From Pseudooceanicola pacificus (GTDB lineage: Bacteria > Pseudomonadota > Alphaproteobacteria > Rhodobacterales > Rhodobacteraceae): a stretch of DNA of 64,000 nucleotides. Shown here piece after piece: positions 45,294-54,185 of the stretch; position 1 is the stretch's first letter; each line of letters opens with the position of its first letter. The notes under the pieces are model-generated. The model saw nothing but the letters and a program-made list of their open reading frames with translations, made no database searches and was not told the origin of the DNA. The translations under genes and the position numbers were made by a program. Location: NCBI RefSeq assembly GCF_009789075.1, contig NZ_WNXQ01000009.1:82319-146318 (forward strand), in the 5' to 3' direction.

Positions 45294-46814
45294 TCAGGCG
45301 CGAGTCTTCAGGGCGGCCTTGAGGATCTTGCCCGTGGGGCCGACGGGCATGACGTCCAGCACCACGATTTCCGACGGGATCTTGTAGGCGGTCAACACCG
45401 GCCGGACGAAATCCCGCAGCGCCTGCGGGTCCAGGCTGCGGCCGGGCAGGGCGGTGACATAGGCCACGATTTCCTCGTTTCCCTGAACCGGGCGGCCCAC
45501 CACGGCGACGGCCGAGACATCGGGATGCGTGGACAGCGCCGCCTCGACATCCGTGGGATAGACGTTGAAGCCCGAGCGGATGATGATCTCTTTCTGCCGC
45601 CCGACGATCGAGAGCAGCCCGTCGCGGAACTCTCCGATATCGCCGGTGGCCAGCCAGCCGCCGGGGCGCATCACCTCGTCCGTCGCCTCGGCATTGCGGA
45701 AATAGCCCTGCATCATGAACGGGCCGCGCACCCAGATTTCCCCCGCCTCGCCCTCGGGCCGGTCGGTGCCGTCGGCATCGACGATGCGCAGCTCCACCCC
45801 CTCGCTGGGCACGCCGACCACATTGGCGGCCAGCTCTCGGTCGAGCAGGTGCAGCGGCGTGCGCGAGACGGGCACGAATTCCGTCGCGCCATAGCCGTTG
45901 GAGAGGTTCACGCCCAGCAGGCCGCGCACCCGCTCCTTGAGCGCAGGGTCCAGCGGGGCGCCGCCGGAGCCGGCCACCCGCAGCCGCGCACCGTCGAAAG
46001 TCATCCCCTCGCGCACCGCATGTTCCACCAGCCCGGCATAGAGCTGGGGCACACCGACAATCACCGTGATCTCGCCTTCGGCCAGCATCCGGGCCAGGTA
46101 GCCGGCATCGTGGCGGATCGGTAGCACCGTGCGGCACCCGGCGGCGAACGCGGCCAGCACATTGCCCACCAGCCCGATGTTGTGGCTGAGAGGAGAGACG
46201 GCGTAGAGCGTGTCCGCCGGCGTCAGCGCGCGGGCGATGCACTGGGACTTGGCCTGGTCCAGCAGGCAGGCGTTGGACAGCATCACGCCCTTGGGCCGCC
46301 CCGTGGTGCCCGAGGTGAACATGATCAGCGCCGTATCGCGCCGGGGATCCTGTCCGCGCGGTTCCGGCAGGCTGTCGCGCGTCTGGCCCAGCCGGATCGG
46401 CCCGTCGCCTTCGGCCCCCAGGGCCCGGGCATGGGCGGTGGCGGCGGCCGAGCCGTCGCAGGCAAAGGCGGCGATGCGCGGGTCGGCGAAATCGTGCAGG
46501 GTGCGGATTTCGCTATCCGCCATGCGGCCGTTCACCACCGAGACGACGCCGCCCGCGCGATTGCCCGCCAGCACCAGCATGACAGTGGCGGGTGTGTTCT
46601 CGCCCACGATGAACAGCCGGTCGCCGGGTCGCAGGCCGCGCGTCTCAAGCCGTTCGGCGGTTTCCGAGACCGCCGCGTCCAGCGCCGCGTAATCGAAGCT
46701 CTGCCCCTCGTGCAGCAGGGCCGGATGATCGGGCGCGACGGCGGCCCAATGGGCCAGGCAATCGGCCAGGCGCGACACGCTGTCGGCCAGGTGCCGTCCA
46801 GGGTCTGTCAGCAT
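45294..46814 (-). CDS. Acyl-CoA synthetase (AMP-forming, class I adenylate-forming)
   Basis: 506 residues. The P-loop motif is IMFTSGTTGRPKGVML, then NGYGATE, GWLATGDIGEF (A8/hinge region) and the C-terminal catalytic Lys in PTGKILKAAL. It activates a carboxylic acid to acyl-CoA, using ATP and CoA; the acid is unknown, though pairing with an acyl-CoA dehydrogenase suggests a short branched, medium-chain or cyclic acid. GGAGGAGG precedes ATG 46814. The 217 bp upstream contain only GC-rich sequence, with GCGGGCTGGCC occurring twice near 47010-47031. Confidence 0.92.
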   Translation of the reverse strand: MLTDPGRHLADSVSRLADCLAHWAAVAPDHPALLHEGQSFDYAALDAAVSETAERLETRGLRPGDRLFIVGENTPATVMLVLAGNRAGGVVSVVNGRMADSEIRTLHDFADPRIAAFACDGSAAATAHARALGAEGDGPIRLGQTRDSLPEPRGQDPRRDTALIMFTSGTTGRPKGVMLSNACLLDQAKSQCIARALTPADTLYAVSPLSHNIGLVGNVLAAFAAGCRTVLPIRHDAGYLARMLAEGEITVIVGVPQLYAGLVEHAVREGMTFDGARLRVAGSGGAPLDPALKERVRGLLGVNLSNGYGATEFVPVSRTPLHLLDRELAANVVGVPSEGVELRIVDADGTDRPEGEAGEIWVRGPFMMQGYFRNAEATDEVMRPGGWLATGDIGEFRDGLLSIVGRQKEIIIRSGFNVYPTDVEAALSTHPDVSAVAVVGRPVQGNEEIVAYVTALPGRSLDPQALRDFVRPVLTAYKIPSEIVVLDVMPVGPTGKILKAALKTRA

Positions 46815-47031
46815 ATGGTTCCTCCTCCCTCTGCGCGGCACTGTGCGGGCCCGGCGCAGTCCTGCCGGGCGACACGGAACGATGCCGCAGGTTGAGCCTA
46901 GATCCTGTGTTCCGCCCCTACAAGTTGCGTTCGTAGGGTCACACGGATGGGCGGAAGGCAGCGATGACCGAAAGCATGACGGCGGATCTGGGCGCGATCC
47001 CGGGGCGGGCTGGCCGGGGGGCGGGCTGGCC

Positions 47032-47895
47032 CTAACGCCGGTGCCGCACCGCCAGCGCGCAGCCGGTGATGATCGCGATGCCCAGCAGGCTCCGCGCCGT
47101 GGGCCATTCCCCGAACAGCGCCGCCCCGACCGCCACGGCAAAGACGATGCGGGTGTAGGGGAAGGGGGCGAGGGGCGCGACCTCACCCACGCGGTAGGCC
47201 TCGATCGTCAGCAGCATGCCCAGGGTACCGCAGATGCCCGCCGCCGACAGCAACAGCAGCGCGGGCAGGCCGATCGGCTGCCAGTCGAGCGCCGCCACCG
47301 GCGCGGTGCCCAGGCAGGCCACCACCGAGATCCAGAACATGATGGTGGCGGTGTTCTCGGTCCGTGACAGGATGCGGTTCAGGAACACCAGCACCGCCGC
47401 CGCCGCGGCGGCCGCCAGCCCGAGCAGGATCGCCGGATCGGCGCTGAGCCCTGTGGCCCCGGCGGCCAGCGCCACACCGCCAAAGCCAAGCGCCGTCAGC
47501 ACCCAGTTGGCCAGGCCGACCCGTTCGCCCAGCACCAGCGGCGCCAGCGCCACGGTGAAGAGCGAGGTGGTGAAGGTCAGCGTGGTGGCCAGCGACAGGT
47601 CCAGCAGCTGAAAGCTGCGGAAGTAGAGCAGCCAGCACAGCAGGCTGGTCAGCCCGCGCAGCAGATGCAGCCCGGGGCGTGCGGTGCGCAGCAGGCCCGG
47701 ATCGCGCAAGGCGATCCAGGTGCCGACGACGATCAGCTGCGCGAAGCCGCGAAAGAACACGATCTGCCCGCTGCTTGCCCTGTCGCCCAAAAGGCGCACG
47801 GCGGTGACCTCGGCGGTGAAGATACCGGCGGCGGCCACCAGCAGCAGGGCGCCGCGCCGGTTGTCGTTCAGCGCGGGCAGGGGCGCGGTGGTCAC
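47032..47895 (-). CDS. EamA/DMT-family transporter
   Basis: 287-residue inner-membrane protein with about ten hydrophobic helices arranged as two EamA repeats (TLTFTTSLFTVALAPLVLGERVG in the first; PLAPFPYTRIVFAVAVGAALFGEWP in the second). Usually exports metabolites or amino-acid-like compounds. It starts with GTG 47895, overlapping the peptidase stop (GTGA), so it is the last gene of the six-gene MarR operon and may export a product of that pathway (inference). Confidence 0.9.
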   Translation of the reverse strand: MTTAPLPALNDNRRGALLLVAAAGIFTAEVTAVRLLGDRASSGQIVFFRGFAQLIVVGTWIALRDPGLLRTARPGLHLLRGLTSLLCWLLYFRSFQLLDLSLATTLTFTTSLFTVALAPLVLGERVGLANWVLTALGFGGVALAAGATGLSADPAILLGLAAAAAAAVLVFLNRILSRTENTATIMFWISVVACLGTAPVAALDWQPIGLPALLLLSAAGICGTLGMLLTIEAYRVGEVAPLAPFPYTRIVFAVAVGAALFGEWPTARSLLGIAIITGCALAVRHRR

Positions 47896-49310
47896 TTCCG
47901 CCCGGTGCGGTACGGGCCGTAATCCCTGGTCTTCTGTTTGCCGACCCGGCGCAGCAGGTCGATCCAGGCCGCCAGCCCGTCGGGCAGGGCGGATTTGCGC
48001 AGGAACTCGTTCGGGGCGTGGTAATCCTCGTCCGAGGTCGAGAACGAGAACATCACCGTGTCGATCCCGAGCGCGTCGTGGATCTGCCCGGTCAGCGGCA
48101 GGGTCGCCCCCATGCGCACCCGCACCGGGTGCTGGCCGGTGGTGGCCTCCAGCGCCGCCGAGGCGGCCGCCAGCAGCGGATGCGCATCCGGCACGGCATA
48201 GGCGGCGGACAGGCCCCGGACACTGTGGATGCGCAGTTGCGCGCCCGCCGGGGTCATCGCCCTGAGATGCGCCTGCACCGCCTCCATCGCCCGCTTCGGG
48301 TCCTGCCCGGGCACAAGGCGCATGGTCAGCTTGGCATGGGCCTGATGCGCGATCACGGTCTTGGACCCGGCGCCGGTATGCCCGCCCCACATGCCGTTCA
48401 CCTCGACCGTGGGGCGCATCCACAGCCGGTCGAGCGTCGAGAATCCCGGCTCGCCATAGGGCACCGTGCCGAGCGGGGCAAAGAATGCGGCCTCGTCGAA
48501 GGGGATCGCGGCCATTGCCCCGGCTTCCTCGGGCGTGGGCAGGGCCACGCCGTCGAGGAACCCGGCCACTACGATCCGCCCCTCGGCATCGTGCAGCGAC
48601 GACAGCAGCCGCGCCATCGCATGCAGGGCGTTCGGCACCGCGCCGCCATAGCGGCCCGAATGCAGGTCCTTGCCGGCGGTGGTCAGCGAGATATCGAACC
48701 CGGCCGAGCCGCGCGACCCGGTGGTGAGCGAGACGAGATCCGCCCGCCAGCGCCCGCCATCCGCCGACAGAACCGCATCGGCGGCCAGCAGTTCGGCATG
48801 GCTGTCGAGGATGCCGGGCAGGGAGGGCGAACCGGTCTCCTCCTCCCCCTCCAGCAGCAGCTTGACGTTGACCGGCAGGCGGCCTTCGACATCCAGGAAG
48901 GCCTCCAGCGCGGCGAGGGCGATCAGCATCGGCCCCTTGTCGTCGGATGCGCCCCGCCCGTAGAGCCGCCCGTCGCGTTCGGTCAGCGCGAAGGCGGGCG
49001 AGTCCCAGGCGTCGAGCGGTTCGGGCGGCTGCACGTCGTAATGGCCATAGATCAGCAGCGTCGGCGCGCCGGGTGCGTCGAGCTGTTCGGCATAGATCGC
49101 CGGCTGGCCCGAGCCGTCCGCCGGCGTCAGCCGGGTGATGCCGCTGTAGCCCGCGCCCTTCAGGCGGTTTTCCAGCAGCAGGCGGGCGGCCTCCATCCCG
49201 TCGGCGCGGGCCGGATCGGCCCCCACGGATTCGGCGGCGACCAGGGCCGCGATGTCGGATTGCAAACGGTCCAGCCCCAGCAGGGCGTGATCCAGAACGG
49301 AATCGGTCAT
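47892..49310 (-). CDS. M20-family metallopeptidase/dipeptidase
   Basis: 472-residue cytoplasmic di-zinc amidohydrolase of the M20 group. Metal and catalytic motifs are IYGHYDVQPPEPL (His-x-Asp), YGRGASDDKGPM (bridging Asp), and LLEGEEETGSPSL (catalytic Glu pair). An insertion dimerisation domain follows (residues about 200-330). YHAPNEFLRK supplies the last His. Members cleave dipeptides, carbamoyl or acyl amides. It overlaps both neighbours by 4 nt, tying its substrate to the creatininase-like and reductase genes. Confidence 0.92.
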   Translation of the reverse strand: MTDSVLDHALLGLDRLQSDIAALVAAESVGADPARADGMEAARLLLENRLKGAGYSGITRLTPADGSGQPAIYAEQLDAPGAPTLLIYGHYDVQPPEPLDAWDSPAFALTERDGRLYGRGASDDKGPMLIALAALEAFLDVEGRLPVNVKLLLEGEEETGSPSLPGILDSHAELLAADAVLSADGGRWRADLVSLTTGSRGSAGFDISLTTAGKDLHSGRYGGAVPNALHAMARLLSSLHDAEGRIVVAGFLDGVALPTPEEAGAMAAIPFDEAAFFAPLGTVPYGEPGFSTLDRLWMRPTVEVNGMWGGHTGAGSKTVIAHQAHAKLTMRLVPGQDPKRAMEAVQAHLRAMTPAGAQLRIHSVRGLSAAYAVPDAHPLLAAASAALEATTGQHPVRVRMGATLPLTGQIHDALGIDTVMFSFSTSDEDYHAPNEFLRKSALPDGLAAWIDLLRRVGKQKTRDYGPYRTGRK

Positions 49311-50047
49311 GCGACGCCTCCATCGACGGACAGGATTTGAGAGCTGATCCACCCGGCCTCTTCCCCGGTGAGAAAGGCGGCGGCGGCGGCGATATCCTCG
49401 GGCCGTCCCAGGCGGCGGGTGTGGATGCGGGCGATCAGGGCCTGCTGGCCATCCTCGCCCAAGGCCTCCCACTGGCGTTCCGTCGCCGGGTTCGACCGGA
49501 CAAAGCCGGGGGCGATGGAATTCACCGTGATCCCGTAACGCCCGAGGTCGAGCGAGAGCTGTTTCGTCAGCCCCACAAGCGCGTGCTTGGCCGCGGTATA
49601 GGCCTGGATCCCCGTCAGGCTGGGCCTGAGCCCGGCGCCGCTTGAGATCGTCACGATTCGGCCCCAGCCCGTCGCTCGCATCCCCTCGGCGACGGACTGG
49701 GCGAGGAAGAAAACCGAATCGACATTGGCCGCGAAAATGACGCGCCAGTCGTCTTCGGAGACTTCCCCGATGGGACGCCCGACCTGCCCGCGCACGCCAC
49801 CCGCGGCGCTGGCAAGTATCTGGACCGTCCCGTGGTCTTGCGCGATGCGCCGGATCAGCGCCTGCACCTGGGCCCTGTCGCCCAGATCCGCGCCGATGGC
49901 GGGCAGGCCGAGCGCTCCGGCGGCGGCATCCAGCGCCGGGCCGGGCAGGTCGGTGACCACCACGCGATGCCCTTCGGCGGCCAGGCGTCGTGCGATGGCC
50001 TGACCGATCCCGCCGACCACGCCGGTGACAAGCGCCACGCGGCTCAT
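49307..50047 (-). CDS. Short-chain dehydrogenase/reductase
   Basis: 246-residue SDR with the cofactor motif TGVVGGIG at residues 8-15 and the catalytic Ser (TISSGAG), Tyr and Lys (YTAAK). Asp at the end of the second strand (VVVTDLP) predicts NAD(H) preference. NSIAPGFVRSNP matches the classical family. It is fused by 4-nt overlaps to the peptidase and the ketopantoate-reductase-like gene. Substrate unknown; a hydroxy- or keto-intermediate of the operon's compound is expected. Confidence 0.92.
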   Translation of the reverse strand: MSRVALVTGVVGGIGQAIARRLAAEGHRVVVTDLPGPALDAAAGALGLPAIGADLGDRAQVQALIRRIAQDHGTVQILASAAGGVRGQVGRPIGEVSEDDWRVIFAANVDSVFFLAQSVAEGMRATGWGRIVTISSGAGLRPSLTGIQAYTAAKHALVGLTKQLSLDLGRYGITVNSIAPGFVRSNPATERQWEALGEDGQQALIARIHTRRLGRPEDIAAAAAFLTGEEAGWISSQILSVDGGVA

Positions 50048-51075
50048 GCGCGGCCCCCCGGCATCGCTTCGGCCAGGGCGGCGAAGGTGTCAGCGGACAT
50101 CGGGCGTGTGCCGTCCTCGATCTCGTGGATCAGGGCGACAAGGCGGTCGATCATCGGCGTCTTCATCCCGTGGGTCGCGGCGATTTCCGAGATCACGCCG
50201 ATCTGGGGGTCGACCTCGGTCTTGCGCTTGCGCACGGCCAGGTCGCGCCAGATGCCGCTGTGGGTCTTGGCGGTTCTGGAGTTGAACTCGGCCAGATCCG
50301 CAATGCTCCTGGCGGCCGCCGCATCGGGCGCGCCGGGCATGTAGGCTGCGGGATCGAACCCGTTGAAAGGTTCGGGTTCGATCCCTTCTGCCTTTGCCAC
50401 CGCCATGACCTCTCTCGCCAGGGCAATCAGCACCGGTCCGCGTGAAGGGTCGGCGAAGTTGGCGGTCATGCTGTCCGGCGTCAGGGCGGTGGCAAAGAGC
50501 TGGGCCCCGTAGCCGAGCTTGCCCCAGAGATAGTTCCATATCCCCGTGGTCAGCACGGCATCGGGTTCGAAGATTTGCAGCAGGCGGTGCATCTCGCGGG
50601 TGCGGTCGCGGATCTCTCCGTCGATCTCGCCCACCACGACGGCGCCCCGGTTGCCGAACAGGATGCGCCCCGGCCCATGCCAGTCGGCGCCGTAATTGAC
50701 AAAGGCGCCCATCGTGCGCGCGGCCCCGGCGCGGGCGGCGATGGTGCGTTCGTTGAGGCCGTTCTGCGCCGACAGGATGACTCCGTCATCGGCCAGATGC
50801 GGCAGCAGCGCGTCCAGCGCGGGTTCGGTCGCATGGGCCTTTACCGCCAGCACGATGCGACTGTAGGTGCCGGTCAGCTCATCCGGGGTGACGGTGGGGA
50901 CCACCTGGGTGAATTCCTCGACCGGACCCTCGATGCTCAGCCCGGTGGTGGAACAGGCCGCGGCATGTTCGGCCACGATATCGACCATCTTGACCGGCAC
51001 GCCCGCGCGGGCCCAGTAGGCGCCCAGGATGCCCCCGATGGCCCCGGCGCCCCAGATCAGGATCTCGTCGCTCAA
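50044..51075 (-). CDS. Ketopantoate-reductase-family NAD(P)-dependent dehydrogenase
   Basis: 343-residue protein of the ApbA/PanE family. The N-terminal fold is EILIWGAGAIGGILGAYWA, LAVKAHATEPAL and QNGLNE follow, and GIWNYLWGKLGYGAQ carries the family Lys. C-terminal helical domain from about residue 180. TTG 51075 is the start: it overlaps the creatininase stop as TTGA, and no ATG fits. True biosynthetic PanE is unlikely in this catabolic context; a 2-keto- or 2-hydroxy-acid step is the more probable role (inference). Confidence 0.87.
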   Translation of the reverse strand: MSDEILIWGAGAIGGILGAYWARAGVPVKMVDIVAEHAAACSTTGLSIEGPVEEFTQVVPTVTPDELTGTYSRIVLAVKAHATEPALDALLPHLADDGVILSAQNGLNERTIAARAGAARTMGAFVNYGADWHGPGRILFGNRGAVVVGEIDGEIRDRTREMHRLLQIFEPDAVLTTGIWNYLWGKLGYGAQLFATALTPDSMTANFADPSRGPVLIALAREVMAVAKAEGIEPEPFNGFDPAAYMPGAPDAAAARSIADLAEFNSRTAKTHSGIWRDLAVRKRKTEVDPQIGVISEIAATHGMKTPMIDRLVALIHEIEDGTRPMSADTFAALAEAMPGGRA

Positions 51076-51797
51076 GATGCAGCCCCGGTTCCGGTTGGGG
51101 CCCACGGACCTTCCAGCGCCTCGCGCACCTCGGCCACACCGGCGTCCCAGATCGCCTGCATGTCGGCGTCGGGGCGCTGCCATTTCGACCCGAAAGAGCC
51201 ATCGCCCAGCAGGTCCCTGACCACGGCGGGCGGCGCGGACTTCATCAGCCCAAGGTCGACCATCGGCTTTTCGCCCTCGGGTGCGGGGGCGTGGGGCAGG
51301 CGGGTCCAGGGGAAGTTTTCCATCCAGTTCGCATGCAGCCCGGTGGTGTCTATGCCTTGCCCGATGGCCCATGTCCTGGGCGCGTTCCACCAGTTGTGGA
51401 ACTTGATCGAGACATCGCCCCAGTCCGCCATCAGCTCCTGCGCCAGCGCGCCGACCGGGTTGTTGCCGCCGTGGCCGTTCACGATGAGGATCTGGCGGAA
51501 TCCCGACCGGCGGATCGAGGCCAGCACATCGCGCGCCACCGCCATCAGGGTTTCGACCTTCAGCGTCACGGTGCCGGGGTAGGCGGCAAAATAGGGTGCA
51601 AGGCCGTAAGGCATGACCGGGAAGACCGGGATGCCAAGCGGTTCGGCCGCTTCGAGCGAGACCTTTTCGGCCAGGATCGCATCGGTGCACAGCGACAGCT
51701 GCGCGTGCTGTTCGGTCGAACCGATGGGGAAGATGCAGCGCGGGTCCCGGGCGGCGGCGGCCTCGGCCTCCTGCCAGTTCATCTCGGATATCTTCAT
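51072..51797 (-). CDS. Creatininase-family amidohydrolase
   Basis: 241-residue metal-dependent amidohydrolase of the creatininase group. Metal-binding motifs are IGSTEQHAQLSL (Glu, His, with TDA shortly after) and ILIVNGHGGNNPV, and an Asp-rich end (DADMQAIWDAGV). The family opens cyclic amides or related rings and includes mycofactocin and riboflavin-pathway members, so creatinine is not assumed. Its position as the first enzyme after the MarR regulator suggests ring opening is early in the pathway. It overlaps the MarR stop and the reductase start by 4 nt each. Confidence 0.88.
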   Translation of the reverse strand: MKISEMNWQEAEAAAARDPRCIFPIGSTEQHAQLSLCTDAILAEKVSLEAAEPLGIPVFPVMPYGLAPYFAAYPGTVTLKVETLMAVARDVLASIRRSGFRQILIVNGHGGNNPVGALAQELMADWGDVSIKFHNWWNAPRTWAIGQGIDTTGLHANWMENFPWTRLPHAPAPEGEKPMVDLGLMKSAPPAVVRDLLGDGSFGSKWQRPDADMQAIWDAGVAEVREALEGPWAPTGTGAAS

Positions 51798-52321
51798 CTG
51801 GCCTTCTTCCCTTTCCGGCGCGCTCTGGCCGCCGCGGATCCCGGCGTGTCCATTTCCTTCAGCGGCGTGTCGACCCAATCGGCCGACCCGCGTACCACTT
51901 TCGACATCAGGCGGAAGAGCGTGTCACGCTCCGGGGCATCCAGCACGTCGAGCATTCGGAGTTCCTGCGCCTCGAAGGCGGGCAGCGTCTCGTTGTAGAG
52001 CGCCCAGCCCTGGCCTGACAGGGTCAGCGGCTGCAGCCGGCCGGACCCGGGTTCGGGATCGCCGCGCTGGATCAGCCCCAGCGATTCCAGCCGCGAGATC
52101 GCCCGGCTGAGCGTGTTCTTGGGAAAGCCCGAGGTCAGCGAGATGTCCCGCGAGGACCCGCCCCCGGTGATCGCCAGCGAATAGAGCACCACATATTCCG
52201 GCCGGCTGAGCCCGTAGTCGCGCTTGATCCAGCCATAGAGCGGCACGTTGTAGAGCAGGGCCATGTAATTCATGCGAAAGGCAAACGGGCACGGGTTCCG
52301 GTCCAGCTTGGCATCGAACAT
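51794..52321 (-). CDS. MarR-family transcriptional regulator
   Basis: 175-residue winged-helix regulator: ITGGGSSRDISLTSGFPKNT is the recognition region and ISRLESLGLIQRGDPEPGSG is the wing. I choose ATG 52321 (MFDAKLDRNP); a TTG start at 52411 would put coding sequence over the first operator and is disfavoured. It is the first gene of a six-gene operon with 4-nt overlaps throughout, and is divergent from a complete peptide-type ABC transporter, with two operators between. Autoregulation and shared control are expected. Confidence 0.9.
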   Translation of the reverse strand: MFDAKLDRNPCPFAFRMNYMALLYNVPLYGWIKRDYGLSRPEYVVLYSLAITGGGSSRDISLTSGFPKNTLSRAISRLESLGLIQRGDPEPGSGRLQPLTLSGQGWALYNETLPAFEAQELRMLDVLDAPERDTLFRLMSKVVRGSADWVDTPLKEMDTPGSAAARARRKGKKAR

Positions 52322-52408
52322 CTCTGCCCCCGGCGCCGCTGCCTCGCTGCCCAAATTTTCGCCGTCGTCCCTGGCCACTTTGCCCTCGTTTGCCCCTGTC
52401 CACCGGGG

Positions 52409-52428
52409 CAAGTTCCAAATTGAACTTG
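52409..52428. promoter_or_regulatory. Operator 1 of the MarR divergent promoter
   Basis: Perfect inverted repeat CAAGTTC (52409-52415), CAAATT, GAACTTG (52422-52428), 88 bp upstream of the marR start and 111 bp upstream of the binding-protein start. Confidence 0.75.
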
Positions 52429-52461
52429 ACCTGAAGACTACGTCTGCCCATCCTGATCATG

Positions 52462-52481
52462 CAAGTTCCAAATGGAACCTG
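52462..52481. promoter_or_regulatory. Operator 2 of the MarR divergent promoter
   Basis: CAAGTTC (52462-52468), CAAATG, GAACCTG (52475-52481): one arm identical to operator 1 and the other with a single mismatch. Centres of the two sites are 53 bp apart, about five helical turns, so dimers bound to both could face the same side of the DNA. Confidence 0.75.
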
Positions 52482-52538
52482 AGCCGCAAAAAGGGTGAAG
52501 GTGCCGAAAAGGGACGCGAACCAACAGGATGGCAAACG

Positions 52539-54125
52539 ATGAAACACATGGCACTTCTGCGGCCCGCGGCGGTCGCTCTGGGGATGCTGGCGGCGGGTGC
52601 CGCTTCGGCCCAGACCCTGACCATGGGCGTGCGCGGCGGCCCCGAGTCGCTCGACCCCCATTTCTCGGCGCTCGGCTCTCATGCCGAAGCGGCCAAGCAC
52701 ATCTTCGACACGCTGGTCTGGTCGGGCGATGACCTGCAGATCGAACCGGGCCTGGCTGTCAGCTGGGAGCCGGTGGACGAGGACACCTGGGAATTCAAGC
52801 TGCGCGAAGGCGTGAAATTCCACGACGGCAGCGATTTCGACGCCGAGGATGTGAAATTCTCGATCGAGCGGATCCCCGTCGTCTCGGGCCCCACGACCAC
52901 CACGATCTACGTCCGCCGCGTCAAGGAGGTCGAAATCGTCGACCCCCTGACGATGCTGATCCACACCGACGGTCCGGCGGCCACGCTGCCCTATGACTTC
53001 GTCCGCCTGTTCATCGTCTCGTCCGAGGCGGCGGCGGATTACTCGACCCCGGAAACCGCGGCCGAGGGCTTCAACTCGGGCATGGCGACCATCGGCACCG
53101 GCCCCTACAAGTTTGTCAGCTGGGAGCCCAAGGGCGACCTGGTGCTGGAGCGGTTCGACGACTACTGGCGCGGCGCAGGCGCCTGGGAAAAGGTCATCCG
53201 CAAGGAGATGCCCAACGACAGTTCACGCCTGGCGGCGCTGAAGGCCGGGCAGGTCGACGTGATCAACTATGTCTCGTCGGTGGATTACCTGGCGCTTGAG
53301 CGCGACAGCTCGGTCGACACGATCAAGGGCGACTCGGTCTACATCATGAACCTGCAGCTGGACCAGCGCGAGGACACGCCGCTGGTGCGCGCCAAGGACG
53401 GATCCAAGCTGGATGCCAACCCCTTCCGCGACATCAAGGTGCGCGAGGCGATCGACGCCGCCATCGACCGCGACACCATGGTCGAGATCGTGCTGGAAGG
53501 GCTGGGCAAACCCGCCAACCAGATGATGCCGGTCGGCTTCTTCGGCTCGAACGCGGATATCCCGATGCCGGAATACAACCCGGCCAAGGCCAAGGACCTG
53601 CTGACCGAGGCGGGCTATCCCGACGGGTTCGAGGTCGATCTCTACTGCACCTCCGACCGTCTGCCGGGCGATGGCGCGATCTGCCAGGGCCTGGGCCAGA
53701 TGTTCAGCCAGATCGGCATCACCACCAATGTGAACGCGGTTTCCAAGACCGTGTATTTCCCCGCGCAGTCGCGGCTGGAATATTCGATGTTCATGAACGG
53801 CTGGGGCACCCTGACGGGCGAGGCCTCCTACACCCTCGGCGGTCTGGCGCACAGCAACGACCCCGACGTGAAGCTCGGCGCCTTCAACCGCATCGAGTAC
53901 AAGAACGAGGATGTGGACAGGCTGCTGGAAGAGGGCGCAACCATGCTCGACGCAGACCAGCGCCGCGCGACCTATGAAGAGGCGATGGCCAAGGTGATGG
54001 CGGACAAGGCCTATATCTCGGTCGTGCAGCTGCAGACGGTCTGGGCCGCAAAGGCGGGCATGCTGGCCTTCACCCCCCGCTTCGACGAAGACACGCTGGC
54101 CTTTTTCATCAAGCCCGCGTCCTGA
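52539..54125 (+). CDS. Peptide-type ABC transporter, solute-binding protein (DppA family)
   Basis: 528-residue periplasmic protein, signal peptide MKHMALLRPAAVALGMLAAGAASA. The SBP-5 family pattern is seen in RGGPESLDPHFS, GLAVSWEPVDEDTWEFKLREGVKFHDGS and GTGPYKFVSWEPKGD. Ligand is unknown: peptides, opines, and glycosides are all imported by this family. It is the first gene of a five-gene transporter operon divergent from MarR, with a strong hairpin after it. Co-regulation implies it imports the operon's substrate. Confidence 0.93.
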   Translation: MKHMALLRPAAVALGMLAAGAASAQTLTMGVRGGPESLDPHFSALGSHAEAAKHIFDTLVWSGDDLQIEPGLAVSWEPVDEDTWEFKLREGVKFHDGSDFDAEDVKFSIERIPVVSGPTTTTIYVRRVKEVEIVDPLTMLIHTDGPAATLPYDFVRLFIVSSEAAADYSTPETAAEGFNSGMATIGTGPYKFVSWEPKGDLVLERFDDYWRGAGAWEKVIRKEMPNDSSRLAALKAGQVDVINYVSSVDYLALERDSSVDTIKGDSVYIMNLQLDQREDTPLVRAKDGSKLDANPFRDIKVREAIDAAIDRDTMVEIVLEGLGKPANQMMPVGFFGSNADIPMPEYNPAKAKDLLTEAGYPDGFEVDLYCTSDRLPGDGAICQGLGQMFSQIGITTNVNAVSKTVYFPAQSRLEYSMFMNGWGTLTGEASYTLGGLAHSNDPDVKLGAFNRIEYKNEDVDRLLEEGATMLDADQRRATYEEAMAKVMADKAYISVVQLQTVWAAKAGMLAFTPRFDEDTLAFFIKPAS

Positions 54126-54131
54126 CGATCC

Positions 54132-54157
54132 GGCCGGGCGGCGCCTGTCGCCCGGCC
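54132..54157 (+). terminator. Intercistronic hairpin after the solute-binding-protein gene
   Basis: Perfect 9-bp stem GGCCGGGCG (54132-54140), 8-nt loop, CGCCCGGCC (54149-54157), six bases past the stop and without a T-run. It probably stabilises the upstream message, as after choX. Confidence 0.65.
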
Positions 54158-54185
54158 CCACCACTCACGGAACATATCCCCTCCC

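Noticed and set aside
52322..52411. Longer MarR protein from TTG 52411
   Set aside because: Would cover the first operator and adds low-complexity residues; ATG 52321 fits the family.
52272..52538. N-terminal extension of the DppA-like binding protein
   Set aside because: Would place the signal peptide internally and overlap the MarR gene and operators.
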